From NCBI RefSeq assembly GCF_005886805.2, contig NZ_CP045429.1, forward strand, positions 3,442,501-3,506,500: a stretch of 64,000 nucleotides of DNA, given 5' to 3'. Each line of letters begins with the position of its first letter. Within the stretch, counting starts at the first letter, position 1. Below are positions 55,105 to 62,850 of this stretch, in pieces. This stretch comes from Pseudoalteromonas rubra (GTDB taxonomy: Bacteria; Pseudomonadota; Gammaproteobacteria; Enterobacterales; Alteromonadaceae). The notes below the pieces were generated by a model. That model saw only the letters and a list, made by a program, of their open reading frames with translations. It had not been told where the DNA came from and made no database searches. A program made the translations under genes and the position numbers.

Positions 55105-56310
55105 TTAAACACTGCGTGTCGCCAGCGCTGGCGAAACACGCGCAGCCTGCCATGCAGGCTGAAACACAGCACATTGACCAGCAAGCAGAATTATCACTGC
55201 GCCCGCCGTCAAATAATCAGCTGGTACCGGCATGAGACCGAAATAGCTCACCAGCTGCGTATTGACCAACACAGCACAGATCATACCAAGGACCACACCA
55301 ATCAAAGTCACTATAAAATTCTCTAACATATAGTAACGCAACACCTGAAACTGATTCGCCCCCAGCGCGCGACGGGTGCCAATTTGTTTACGGCGCTTCA
55401 GAATAGCAAACCGGGCCTGACCGAAAATGGCCAGCATAGTCAGGATCAATAACCCCACCAGAACAAGCTGCAACGTTTGCAATTCAGCAACGTCTGTTCG
55501 GTAGCTTTCCTCTCGGGTCTGAGTGAACGGCTTCAGCTTATCAATTTGCCTGCCAGGCGTCATGAGCAGCAGATCTTTAACATCCAGTATTGCCTGATCA
55601 AGCGTGCCTGCCTGTGCTTTTACCATAATGCCCACTTTGTCCCGAACTTCAAATGTGGGGGACAGTACAGCATGATCAAAGAGTCGCCAAAAGCTCCAGA
55701 CCGCCTTGAGGTCGTCCACAACACCGATCACCTGCTGTGGTTCATTATGCACATACAGCGTCTTGCCCAGCACTTCGCGCCAGTTATCCGGGTGTAATGT
55801 TTGTGCGAGTGCTTTGGAGATTAGAACCTTTCCGCCTGATCGTGCACCAAAAAAAGAGTGCGAGACGTCACTTCTTTCAAACCATTGACCTGCAACTAGT
55901 TGCAAACCCAGGGTATCGAGGCTGTCATAGTTACTGCCGTAATATCCGCTTGAGGTGAGCTTATCTTCATCAGCCGGTCCATAGCCAATATCGACGGAGC
56001 GACCAAACCCACTCAGGGGCACAGAGGTCACAGGGATAGCATTATCAACACTGTCCAGGCTCTTAATATCGCGTACTGCTTGCTCAAACTCAGCAACACG
56101 AGCCTCACCGGTTTCCTGTAAGTTAATAAATAAGGAAAACACCTGCTGTTCATTGACACCACTGGGTGCTGTCACTTTTTCGTGCTTTTGCATCACCATA
56201 TAAACGGCATTGACAAAAATGGTAAATGTCACGGCTATCTGTAACACCAACAGCAAAGGAGACGTTTTACTGTGCCAAAGAGATTTAAGAATGACGGTAA
56301 AATCCTTCAT
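55105..56310 (-). CDS. MacB-like ABC transporter permease, B-type copy 2
   Basis: 401 residues, same topology as 52409-53617: LLLVLQIAVTFTIFVNAVYM at the start, FtsX core GQARFAILKRRKQIGTRRAL and the same SPALATRSV end. The two copies diverge mainly in the periplasmic domain, where substrate or partner contacts would be. Nine bases after the A-type copy 2. Confidence 0.85.
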   Translation of the reverse strand: MKDFTVILKSLWHSKTSPLLLVLQIAVTFTIFVNAVYMVMQKHEKVTAPSGVNEQQVFSLFINLQETGEARVAEFEQAVRDIKSLDSVDNAIPVTSVPLSGFGRSVDIGYGPADEDKLTSSGYYGSNYDSLDTLGLQLVAGQWFERSDVSHSFFGARSGGKVLISKALAQTLHPDNWREVLGKTLYVHNEPQQVIGVVDDLKAVWSFWRLFDHAVLSPTFEVRDKVGIMVKAQAGTLDQAILDVKDLLLMTPGRQIDKLKPFTQTREESYRTDVAELQTLQLVLVGLLILTMLAIFGQARFAILKRRKQIGTRRALGANQFQVLRYYMLENFIVTLIGVVLGMICAVLVNTQLVSYFGLMPVPADYLTAGAVIILLAGQCAVFQPAWQAARVSPALATRSV

Positions 56311-56319
56311 GACTTCCTC

Positions 56320-57651
56320 CTACAAACTCTTAAGCTGACTGGATGGCTGGATCTGCGCTGCACGATAAATTGGCCACAAGCCAAATAACACGCTGGTCAC
56401 GACAGACAGAATCAAAGTCATCAGCATGATATTCAGGTCCATTTGCATAACGGTGACATTGAGATAAGTGAATATTTGCTGGATTAGCTGCAATCCAAGC
56501 TGCGCAAATATCAACCCCAATACCCCTCCTAAGATACCAATCAGAAATGCCTCACAGAGAAATTGCCAACAGATGTCGTTACGACTGGCTCCTACTGCTC
56601 GTCGCAGTCCGATTTCACTGCCCTTACCGTAAAACTTTGTCATCATCAGGCTCATACAGTTGAGCAAACAGGCCAATAAAAAGGCAAATGCCAGCCACAC
56701 GGCCATGTCGTTTTCGTTACTGAGGACCTCAGCCCAGCGCAGATAGTCATCAATGGTGAATAACCGGCTAAGATTCTCCCTGGCAAAACGACCTGTCGAT
56801 TTCTGCTCATCAACATAAGCATTGATAAAATCCATGTAATCAGCTCTGTCTTCGGCAGACTCCAGCTCAGCCCAATAAAACAGCCAAATACAATCAGACG
56901 CAATAAAGACACTAAAATCGACATCTTCAACGTCCTGCCAACAGGACCAGGTTACGTCGTTATGAGAAAAAATCTGTTGATTAATCTGGTATTCAAGCGG
57001 CACAAACAGCGCCTCTGGGTCCTGATATGCCTGTGAAGATAAATAATAGAACCTCGGGATGGGAAACCAGTCGTCCATAACGCCCACAATTTGCATCAGC
57101 GACTCGCCCATCACAATATGGCGGCCCACCGAATTGGCTCCTCCAAACAACTCATCGTTCAGAGCTTTGGTGATCACAACCACCGGATTACCCGAGCTGT
57201 CATCCTGTTCAGACCAGGCATTACCGTATAAAAATGGCACCTGAAACATTGAAAAGAAATCGTTGTGAGTGGTACGTATCATGCGCATCTGCGCATCCCG
57301 GCGGTTTTGCTCCTCAGCCCGGCTCATTATTTTAAACAATCCGATAGCTGTTTCCTGTTTCGCCTTGGCGGCTGCTTTGAGACTCCGGGCATCCCGGTAA
57401 GAAACCATTGCGGGTATCTCTTCCTGGCCATCGACCATCAAATATGGCTGATCAGGACCCCAGGAGCTTAACTGCACGGTAAACACCCTATCACTTTTCT
57501 CTGGCAGCGGATCTTTGGTCATCATATAACTCACAGTATATGTCACCATAGCTGCAGCAATACCCAAAGCAATAGTGCTCACCATAAGCACACTCAGCAA
57601 TGGCGTTTTGCGTAAGCTGAGCCATGCCAGCTTAAAATAATAACTTAACAT
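56320..57651 (-). CDS. MacB-like ABC transporter permease, A-type copy 2
   Basis: 443 residues (MLSYYFKLAWLSLRKTPLL). Paralogue of 53628-54962, with FYGKGSEIGLRRAVGAS and the same QLKSL end. It follows the ATPase gene after 8 bases and precedes a B-type permease. A/B heterodimers are likely, because A- and B-type genes alternate. Confidence 0.85.
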   Translation of the reverse strand: MLSYYFKLAWLSLRKTPLLSVLMVSTIALGIAAAMVTYTVSYMMTKDPLPEKSDRVFTVQLSSWGPDQPYLMVDGQEEIPAMVSYRDARSLKAAAKAKQETAIGLFKIMSRAEEQNRRDAQMRMIRTTHNDFFSMFQVPFLYGNAWSEQDDSSGNPVVVITKALNDELFGGANSVGRHIVMGESLMQIVGVMDDWFPIPRFYYLSSQAYQDPEALFVPLEYQINQQIFSHNDVTWSCWQDVEDVDFSVFIASDCIWLFYWAELESAEDRADYMDFINAYVDEQKSTGRFARENLSRLFTIDDYLRWAEVLSNENDMAVWLAFAFLLACLLNCMSLMMTKFYGKGSEIGLRRAVGASRNDICWQFLCEAFLIGILGGVLGLIFAQLGLQLIQQIFTYLNVTVMQMDLNIMLMTLILSVVTSVLFGLWPIYRAAQIQPSSQLKSL

Positions 57652-57659
57652 ATGTGTTC

Positions 57660-58349
57660 CTAAGCAATCGCCTGCTCTGGGGCAAGACGCTCACTCAGTA
57701 CACCGTCTTTAATCTCTATGATCCTCTGTGCCTGACTGGCCTGCTCCGTGTCGTGTGTCACCATCAAAATACTCGTGCCTTTGGCGTTGATGTCCTTAAG
57801 CAGAGACATGATGCCATCAGCCATTTTTGAATCCAGGTTACCAGTGGGTTCATCTGCCAGCAAAAATGCCGGGCTGCCCGCCAACGCACGTGCGATTGCA
57901 ACACGCTGCTGTTGGCCACCAGAGAGTTGTTGTGGGTAATGATCTTTTCGACTTGCCAGACCGACCTGCTGCAAGGCATCCATAACACGTTGCTTGCGCT
58001 CACTGGCGCTAAAGCTGCGATAGCGCAGTGGCATTTCAACATTGTCGAATAAATTCAGTTCAGGGATCAGATTAAACCCCTGAAAGATAAAACCGATTTT
58101 CTCATTTCGTAAGCGCGACTTTTGCTTATCGGACAGACCTGTGACATCGTTACCATCGAGCAAATACTGCCCTTCGCAATATTCTTCCAGCAATCCAGCA
58201 ATGTTCAGGAAGGTTGTTTTACCTGACCCTGAAGGACCAATAACAGCAACAAACTCGCCCTGCTGAACTTCCAGGTCAAATGGTTGCAGTGCTTGAGTTT
58301 TTACCGTATCCGTGTAATAAGCCTTCGCCAGTTTTGACATTTTAAGCAT
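57660..58349 (-). CDS. ABC transporter ATPase (MacB/LolD type)
   Basis: 229 residues. Walker [10 protein letters not shown], signature [15 protein letters not shown] and Walker [13 protein letters not shown] are intact. It is of the LolD/MacB/FtsE group that drives mechanotransmission, in which the permeases stay in the membrane while the periplasmic part moves. It is the only ATPase for four permease genes, and no MacA-like adaptor or TolC gene is in the operon. Confidence 0.92.
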   Translation of the reverse strand: MLKMSKLAKAYYTDTVKTQALQPFDLEVQQGEFVAVIGPSGSGKTTFLNIAGLLEEYCEGQYLLDGNDVTGLSDKQKSRLRNEKIGFIFQGFNLIPELNLFDNVEMPLRYRSFSASERKQRVMDALQQVGLASRKDHYPQQLSGGQQQRVAIARALAGSPAFLLADEPTGNLDSKMADGIMSLLKDINAKGTSILMVTHDTEQASQAQRIIEIKDGVLSERLAPEQAIA

Positions 58350-58728
58350 TAAAATTTCCTTATGGATTGTCTTTATTCTTGTAATTCTGGAGCTCGTTCA
58401 CTCCTACAGCGACAGGCACACAAGACATGCCTGCCCTCAGGACAACGCGCTGGCAGCTTGAGAAGCTTGTGTCTAAAATTAAGCACATAAGCTATCCGCC
58501 AGCGAACTCAAGAAGGTACACAAAAAAACATTTAAAGTCACGTTTTTTAAACGTTCCGTTAAACTAAAACTGTCTCTGATTTTATCTACTACATTTGTTG
58601 TAGGTATTTGAAAGTAATAATTAAGCGTATTTTTAGGCGCTTAGATTTGTTAACAAAACAAAGTGCTGCTTATCAGCTTGTCGCGCACATAGTTTTTCGC
58701 TTATTTGACTTGTCTAAACGAGGGAAAC
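58350..58728. other. Intergenic region upstream of the ABC operon and DUF1993 gene
   Basis: About 380 AT-rich bases between divergent genes. Promoters for both sides must lie here, but no convincing -35/-10 pair or sigma-54 (GG-N10-GC) site was found by eye. No RNA gene was recognised. An imperfect CTACTACA/TGTAG inverted repeat is near 58587-58605. Confidence 0.4.
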
Positions 58729-59223
58729 ATGACCGATATTATTGAGCCATTCGTACATTATCTGAACCAATTGCAAGCAATACTGGCACGCGACGACATT
58801 AAAGATGAGCTACTAATGCGTCGTCTAAGCTCTGACATGTTTCCATTTCACCAACAAGTTTCAACCGCCGCCGCACTCTCGTTACGATGCTGCTGTCCTT
58901 TATTTAATAGAGAAGTCGCGAACTTCAAGCGACCCGTTGTGAGCGTCGCAGATTTACAAGAAGAAATAGACGACACTCTGGACTATCTAACGCAATTACA
59001 AGACGTCTCATTGGATGAAATGCCCACAAGTATTACTTTTGTGGCGGGGTTTACCAACCATACTCTGGAGCCTGAGAAGTACTTTCAGCTTTATGCCTGG
59101 CCCAACTTTTTATTTCACTTCTCAATGGCATACGCAATACTGCGCGCCGCAGGCATTCCTCTGGGCAAAGGCGACTTTGATGGCTTTCATCGCTACCCCG
59201 CCGGATTTTCATTTCCTTCCTGA
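58729..59223 (+). CDS. DUF1993 family protein
   Basis: 164 residues from the ATG at 58729, with GAGGG four bases upstream. The pattern resembles DUF1993 (IIEPFVHYLNQLQAIL, LMRRLSSDMFPFHQQV, near-end YAWPNFLFHFSMAYAILRAAGIPLGKGDFDG). These are small helical proteins of the DinB-like, metal-binding four-helix group with unknown function. It is divergent from the ABC exporter operon. Confidence 0.75.
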   Translation: MTDIIEPFVHYLNQLQAILARDDIKDELLMRRLSSDMFPFHQQVSTAAALSLRCCCPLFNREVANFKRPVVSVADLQEEIDDTLDYLTQLQDVSLDEMPTSITFVAGFTNHTLEPEKYFQLYAWPNFLFHFSMAYAILRAAGIPLGKGDFDGFHRYPAGFSFPS

Positions 59224-59446
59224 ACAGGCCTGGCAAGCCAACAAACCCAGGGATGATAACAAAGGTGCCTCTTTGTCCCTCGGAGTTGGCTTTACTGTTC
59301 TGACGTAGTTCACGCAACCAAGCGAGTGAACGAACAGCACACCTAAAGACTCCCGGATAACCCCTAACGGCCCTCAACCTTCCTAAAGTTATGAGCTTGT
59401 TTGCCGATAGTATGTCCAACTTTAAGTAACAAGGATAAGGTTATTT

Positions 59447-60886
59447 ATGACGCTACACTTTCACACTTACTCCAATCGGACAGACCACCTCTTTGACCGG
59501 CAAACCCGCAGTGCTCAGGAAGTACAGGCTACAGTTCACGCAGAGATTGCCGACTCAGGAACACCTATCACAGACGAGCACTTAAAAACATTGCTCCCGG
59601 AAACCCCGAACCGTCCAGCCTCGCCTTTCACTTATCCAAGACCCAGTGCTGAGCGGTCTGACTATGTTGGCTTTAAGCGTTTTCATATTGTCAGCCAGCA
59701 TAGTGCAGACACGAAACATGGTCAGCTGAGTAAAGAGTATGCTTATGGCGACCTGAGCGACACAGAAGACATCAATGCGTTTCTCGTCCAACTTGACCGT
59801 CTGCCACCCGAGCAAAGGAATAAACTCGAGCACATTAAACCCAGTAAATCTCTGCTGTCCATCGCTGAACGGCTAGATGATGAAGCGCTGTCTCAACTTG
59901 CAGATATATTAATAGACGCTGGCAGTACCCCTATTTTTTCTGAACAAAGACGAAACCAAGTGCCAGACCAACTCGTCGACGCACTCGCGGCTTTGTCTGA
60001 TGACGTGCTGGGAGATACCATTGCAACCCTTGCCAGTCTGCGCGAACAAGGTGCAAGCTATCAGGCCCCTAATTCACCAGTGAGTCTTGATGAGCATGGT
60101 CAGGAGCATTTGCTGATGGCCTCATATGACCGCGATAAGTTCTGGAAACACAAATTCAGTCAACCCGTGGAAGAGGTTGAGCTGCTGCACACCTTCAGTG
60201 ATTTACTAATCAGCGGTAAGTTCAAAGGCGAAGATCTCAGTACGCTGAATACCCACCTGCAACAAAGTACCTTTGAGCAAAGTCGGGGCGTACTGGATAT
60301 GGCCACAGTCATTAAACCTTTTGAGAAGCACAGCATGCTCGAGATGCTGGATGAAGCTGACAAAGACAGCGAGCCGAATATCTTTGCTTACCTGAGTCAG
60401 CAAGTCGACCTGTCTGCCCACCGTCAGTACTACCAGAGCGAAAACAACGACATGGTGGTGCAACAAGACCTGCCGCCAAGTGACTCTGATCGTGGACGTC
60501 TCTATTCTGATATTTTGACCGCTTATGATGAATATGGACTGGGGTGGATCAATGATGCACTGGAACATGTGGCAGATACGCCGCCACAAATTCAACGACA
60601 ACTGTGGAGTCAGCTACTGGATGATGCAGCGCAATTTGAAGATCAGTTTATCCGCTCAGATGCGTTAGAAAACTGGGCCAATCAGGCAATCACTCCAATT
60701 TTACAAGCATTTCATGATCAACAGATTGAGCGCATTCGCGAATTTAACAGTGAACGCGAAGTACCTGATTACCTGGGTAACCTCACTTACTTTGGCAATA
60801 TGCGCCAAGCGACTATCTCGTCCGTTGATACGACCCAGTCCACACAGAATAGTGCCGTCAACAATAACCACTCTGTTGAAGAGTAA
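59447..60886 (+). CDS. Unrecognised 479-residue acidic protein
   Basis: 479 residues, no signal peptide or membrane segment. Helix-rich and acidic throughout, with Asp/Glu/Gln-rich segments (ERLDDEALSQLADILIDAG, DALAALSDDVLGDTIATLAS). The end is Ser/Thr/Asn-rich (SSVDTTQSTQNSAVNNNHSV). An AAGG lies about 8 bases before the ATG. I recognise no family. Regularly spaced helical pairs hint at a repeat fold. It is upstream of the chaperone-usher operon, on the same strand, 135 bases away, but nothing links the two in function. Confidence 0.7.
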   Translation: MTLHFHTYSNRTDHLFDRQTRSAQEVQATVHAEIADSGTPITDEHLKTLLPETPNRPASPFTYPRPSAERSDYVGFKRFHIVSQHSADTKHGQLSKEYAYGDLSDTEDINAFLVQLDRLPPEQRNKLEHIKPSKSLLSIAERLDDEALSQLADILIDAGSTPIFSEQRRNQVPDQLVDALAALSDDVLGDTIATLASLREQGASYQAPNSPVSLDEHGQEHLLMASYDRDKFWKHKFSQPVEEVELLHTFSDLLISGKFKGEDLSTLNTHLQQSTFEQSRGVLDMATVIKPFEKHSMLEMLDEADKDSEPNIFAYLSQQVDLSAHRQYYQSENNDMVVQQDLPPSDSDRGRLYSDILTAYDEYGLGWINDALEHVADTPPQIQRQLWSQLLDDAAQFEDQFIRSDALENWANQAITPILQAFHDQQIERIREFNSEREVPDYLGNLTYFGNMRQATISSVDTTQSTQNSAVNNNHSVEE

Positions 60887-61021
60887 AACGAACACAGGGA
60901 ATGCGCCTTTGTTTGTTGTTTGTCGGGCGCACTGTGCAAAGGTTGCAGCCAAATCTAATTAGGATATGATACCGAACACTTAGCCAAGCTCATTACACTA
61001 ATAACTCACAGAGCACGATGT

Positions 61022-61786
61022 ATGACCAAAAGATTTTTCACACTGGTACTGCTAGTAACGGTATTCGTTTCCCAGGCATGGGCCTCAACCTTTAAACTCG
61101 ACAGACATAGGGTAGTTCTGGATCAGGACATGCGCCGTGGCGAACTGCGCATTTATAACACCTCTGATAGCCTGCAAAGCTACCGGATATCGCTTATCGA
61201 CATGCAAATGGATAAAGAAGGCATATTGAAGTTTGCACAGCAATATGAGTTTTCTGCCAAGCCTTACTTGCGAGTCGGGCCGCGTGTTGCCAAAGATGTT
61301 TTGCCCAAACAATTTCAGAAAGTTCGACTAATGAAAAAAGGCAAAATCCCGGAAGGAGAGTTTCGTGCACACCTCATGGTTGAAGCACTTAGTGGTGATG
61401 ACCCGACGGAGCAAAGTGGCGCTATTCAGGTTAAAGCCAATTACAAGGTTGTCATTCCCGTTTTCATCAAAAACACTTCCTCAGTCACTGAGCTGTCGAT
61501 TGGCGACATTACATTCAGTAAAGATGCCAGCAACCTGATAGTCAGACTGAACAAACAAGGTCCGGGGCATACCAGTGCAAACCTGGTCGTCAAAGAGGCT
61601 GAAGAAGAGCTTTTTCGGGTGAATCAATTCAGCTTATACCCAGAGCTCAGTCAACGAGATATGACACTACCGATTGAATATAAAGAGGTTGCCAGCAAAA
61701 AATTGACAATTCAGCTGGAAGATGTGGAATCTAAAGAACCGCTAAAATCACTCGACGTCACCATCACAGAGGACCTGCTGAAGTAA
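61022..61786 (+). CDS. Fimbrial periplasmic chaperone
   Basis: 254 residues with a signal peptide (about 1-21, cleavage after WAS). PapD-like immunoglobulin fold: N-terminal strand pattern FKLDRHRVVLDQDMRRGELRI, then YRISLIDMQM, and LRVGPRVAKDVLPKQFQKVRL with conserved Arg for subunit C-terminus binding. The spacing is that of the alternate chaperone-usher (archaic or alpha) families rather than FimC. It donates a strand to subunits in the periplasm. First gene of an operon ending in an usher. Confidence 0.8.
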   Translation: MTKRFFTLVLLVTVFVSQAWASTFKLDRHRVVLDQDMRRGELRIYNTSDSLQSYRISLIDMQMDKEGILKFAQQYEFSAKPYLRVGPRVAKDVLPKQFQKVRLMKKGKIPEGEFRAHLMVEALSGDDPTEQSGAIQVKANYKVVIPVFIKNTSSVTELSIGDITFSKDASNLIVRLNKQGPGHTSANLVVKEAEEELFRVNQFSLYPELSQRDMTLPIEYKEVASKKLTIQLEDVESKEPLKSLDVTITEDLLK

Positions 61787-62286
61787 TGGCTGTCGGCTTA
61801 TTGACTGGAGTGTGGTTAGTCGCGTCTGCGCAAAGTGTCGATACATTGACATATCTGAAGCAGCAGCAACGCCAGGCCGGTCAATTTAATGGGGTCAGTA
61901 TCAATTTATTGGCGCCCATGACGTTTCCCCAGCTAAAACAGACACCCGCAACCTGGGATGGGGCTTTTTGTAAGGCCAATGGCAAAAAAAATAAAAAAGC
62001 CGTAAAAAAGTCACTTTGTCCGGGGTTAAGAGGCTACAAAGCAGAGTTTGAAATTAGCGGTGAGCCCAGAAGCTACGTGGACATACACGTTTTTGGCAAT
62101 GAAACCAAACAAGGTCTTACCTTTACCGTACAGAATAAATCAGGAGGCTTTAGTAAGCGCGTTAGAATAAAAAAAAGTGGAGTTGGCACATTTAGTGCAG
62201 GAGGTATTATAACGCTCAGTAACGCTCATGAAACAGGCAGCGGAGAATACGCTTTCAGCTACACAGTTACTGCGCTATATCAATAA
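61786..62286 (+). CDS. Pilin-like DUF4402 protein (minor subunit?)
   Basis: 166 residues. ATG overlaps the chaperone stop by one base. Signal peptide (about 1-16) is followed by DUF4402-like beta-sandwich sequence: INLLAPMTFPQLKQ, GYKAEFEISGEPRSYVDIHV, and the ending SGEYAFSYTVTALYQ. A Lys-rich insert (NGKKNKKAVKKSLCP) with Cys on each side is unusual. The aromatic end (YTVTALYQ) is what a chaperone would recognise in a pilin. Less abundant than the next gene is suggested by its weaker start. Confidence 0.65.
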   Translation: MAVGLLTGVWLVASAQSVDTLTYLKQQQRQAGQFNGVSINLLAPMTFPQLKQTPATWDGAFCKANGKKNKKAVKKSLCPGLRGYKAEFEISGEPRSYVDIHVFGNETKQGLTFTVQNKSGGFSKRVRIKKSGVGTFSAGGIITLSNAHETGSGEYAFSYTVTALYQ

Positions 62287-62304
62287 TAATTAAGGAAATA
62301 AACA

Positions 62305-62805
62305 ATGTTTAAAAAAGCCTCCAGCACACTTGCACTGTTAGTTATGAGTTTTGGTTCAGCCGCAGCGACTTATCAGGTTGATGTTAACCTGGTGGTTGAG
62401 CGCGCACCTCTGCAAATTGCACAAACATCCGCTATGAGCTTTCCTGAGCTTTTGGTAAACGAAGCGTCGAAAAACGGTGACTCTTGTTACGCCGTAGAAA
62501 CGCCGCTACCAAACCCAATCGCATCTGCCCTGTGTAACGATGCCAACGTTGGCGGTAAACGTGCCACTTTTACCGTATCAGGCACGCCTCACGCACAAGT
62601 TGTCTACACATTTTCTGCACCCGATCAGACGCAAGATGGACTTCGCTTTACCATGACAGACATGACAGCAGGTGCTCAGCTTGATAACGCAGGTGAAGCC
62701 AGCGTCTCATTCGCAGCCAGCATTGTACTGGACGATAAAGATGTCGCAATCAATGCACCTGGTACCAAATCATTTAGCTATGACTTTGTTGCAGCTTACC
62801 AGTAA
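62305..62805 (+). CDS. Pilin-like DUF4402 protein (major subunit?)
   Basis: 166 residues, ATG preceded by AAGGA. Signal peptide (about 1-21, cleavage after AAA). DUF4402-like strands: IAQTSAMSFPELLVNEAS, GKRATFTVSGTPHAQVVYTF and the ending GTKSFSYDFVAAYQ, which parallels the end of the preceding gene. Two cysteines (about 53 and 68) could form a disulfide. Its good ribosome binding site, and the hairpin after it, fit a major subunit expressed above the usher. Confidence 0.7.
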   Translation: MFKKASSTLALLVMSFGSAAATYQVDVNLVVERAPLQIAQTSAMSFPELLVNEASKNGDSCYAVETPLPNPIASALCNDANVGGKRATFTVSGTPHAQVVYTFSAPDQTQDGLRFTMTDMTAGAQLDNAGEASVSFAASIVLDDKDVAINAPGTKSFSYDFVAAYQ

Positions 62806-62822
62806 TATCACCAAGTTCCCTT

Positions 62823-62847
62823 AAAGGCCCGGCCCAGCCGGGCCTTT
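62823..62847 (+). terminator. Stem-loop between pilin-like gene and usher
   Basis: AAAGGCCCGGC/GCCGGGCCTTT, an 11-bp perfect stem with a CCA loop, starting 17 bases after the subunit stop and ending 3 bases before the usher ATG. A short T-run (TTT) follows. It could be an attenuator and a 3' stabiliser for the subunit mRNA; it also overlaps the usher's ribosome-binding region. Confidence 0.7.
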
Positions 62848-62850
62848 ACC

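Noticed and set aside
52409-58349. Lantibiotic exporter linked to the peptide at 35249
   Set aside because: The distance is about 17 kb, and the permeases are of the general MacB/FtsX type without a peptidase domain. No link can be shown from sequence.
58350-58728. Sigma-54 promoter for the ABC operon
   Set aside because: No GG-N10-GC pair with adequate flanks was found, although such operons often have one.
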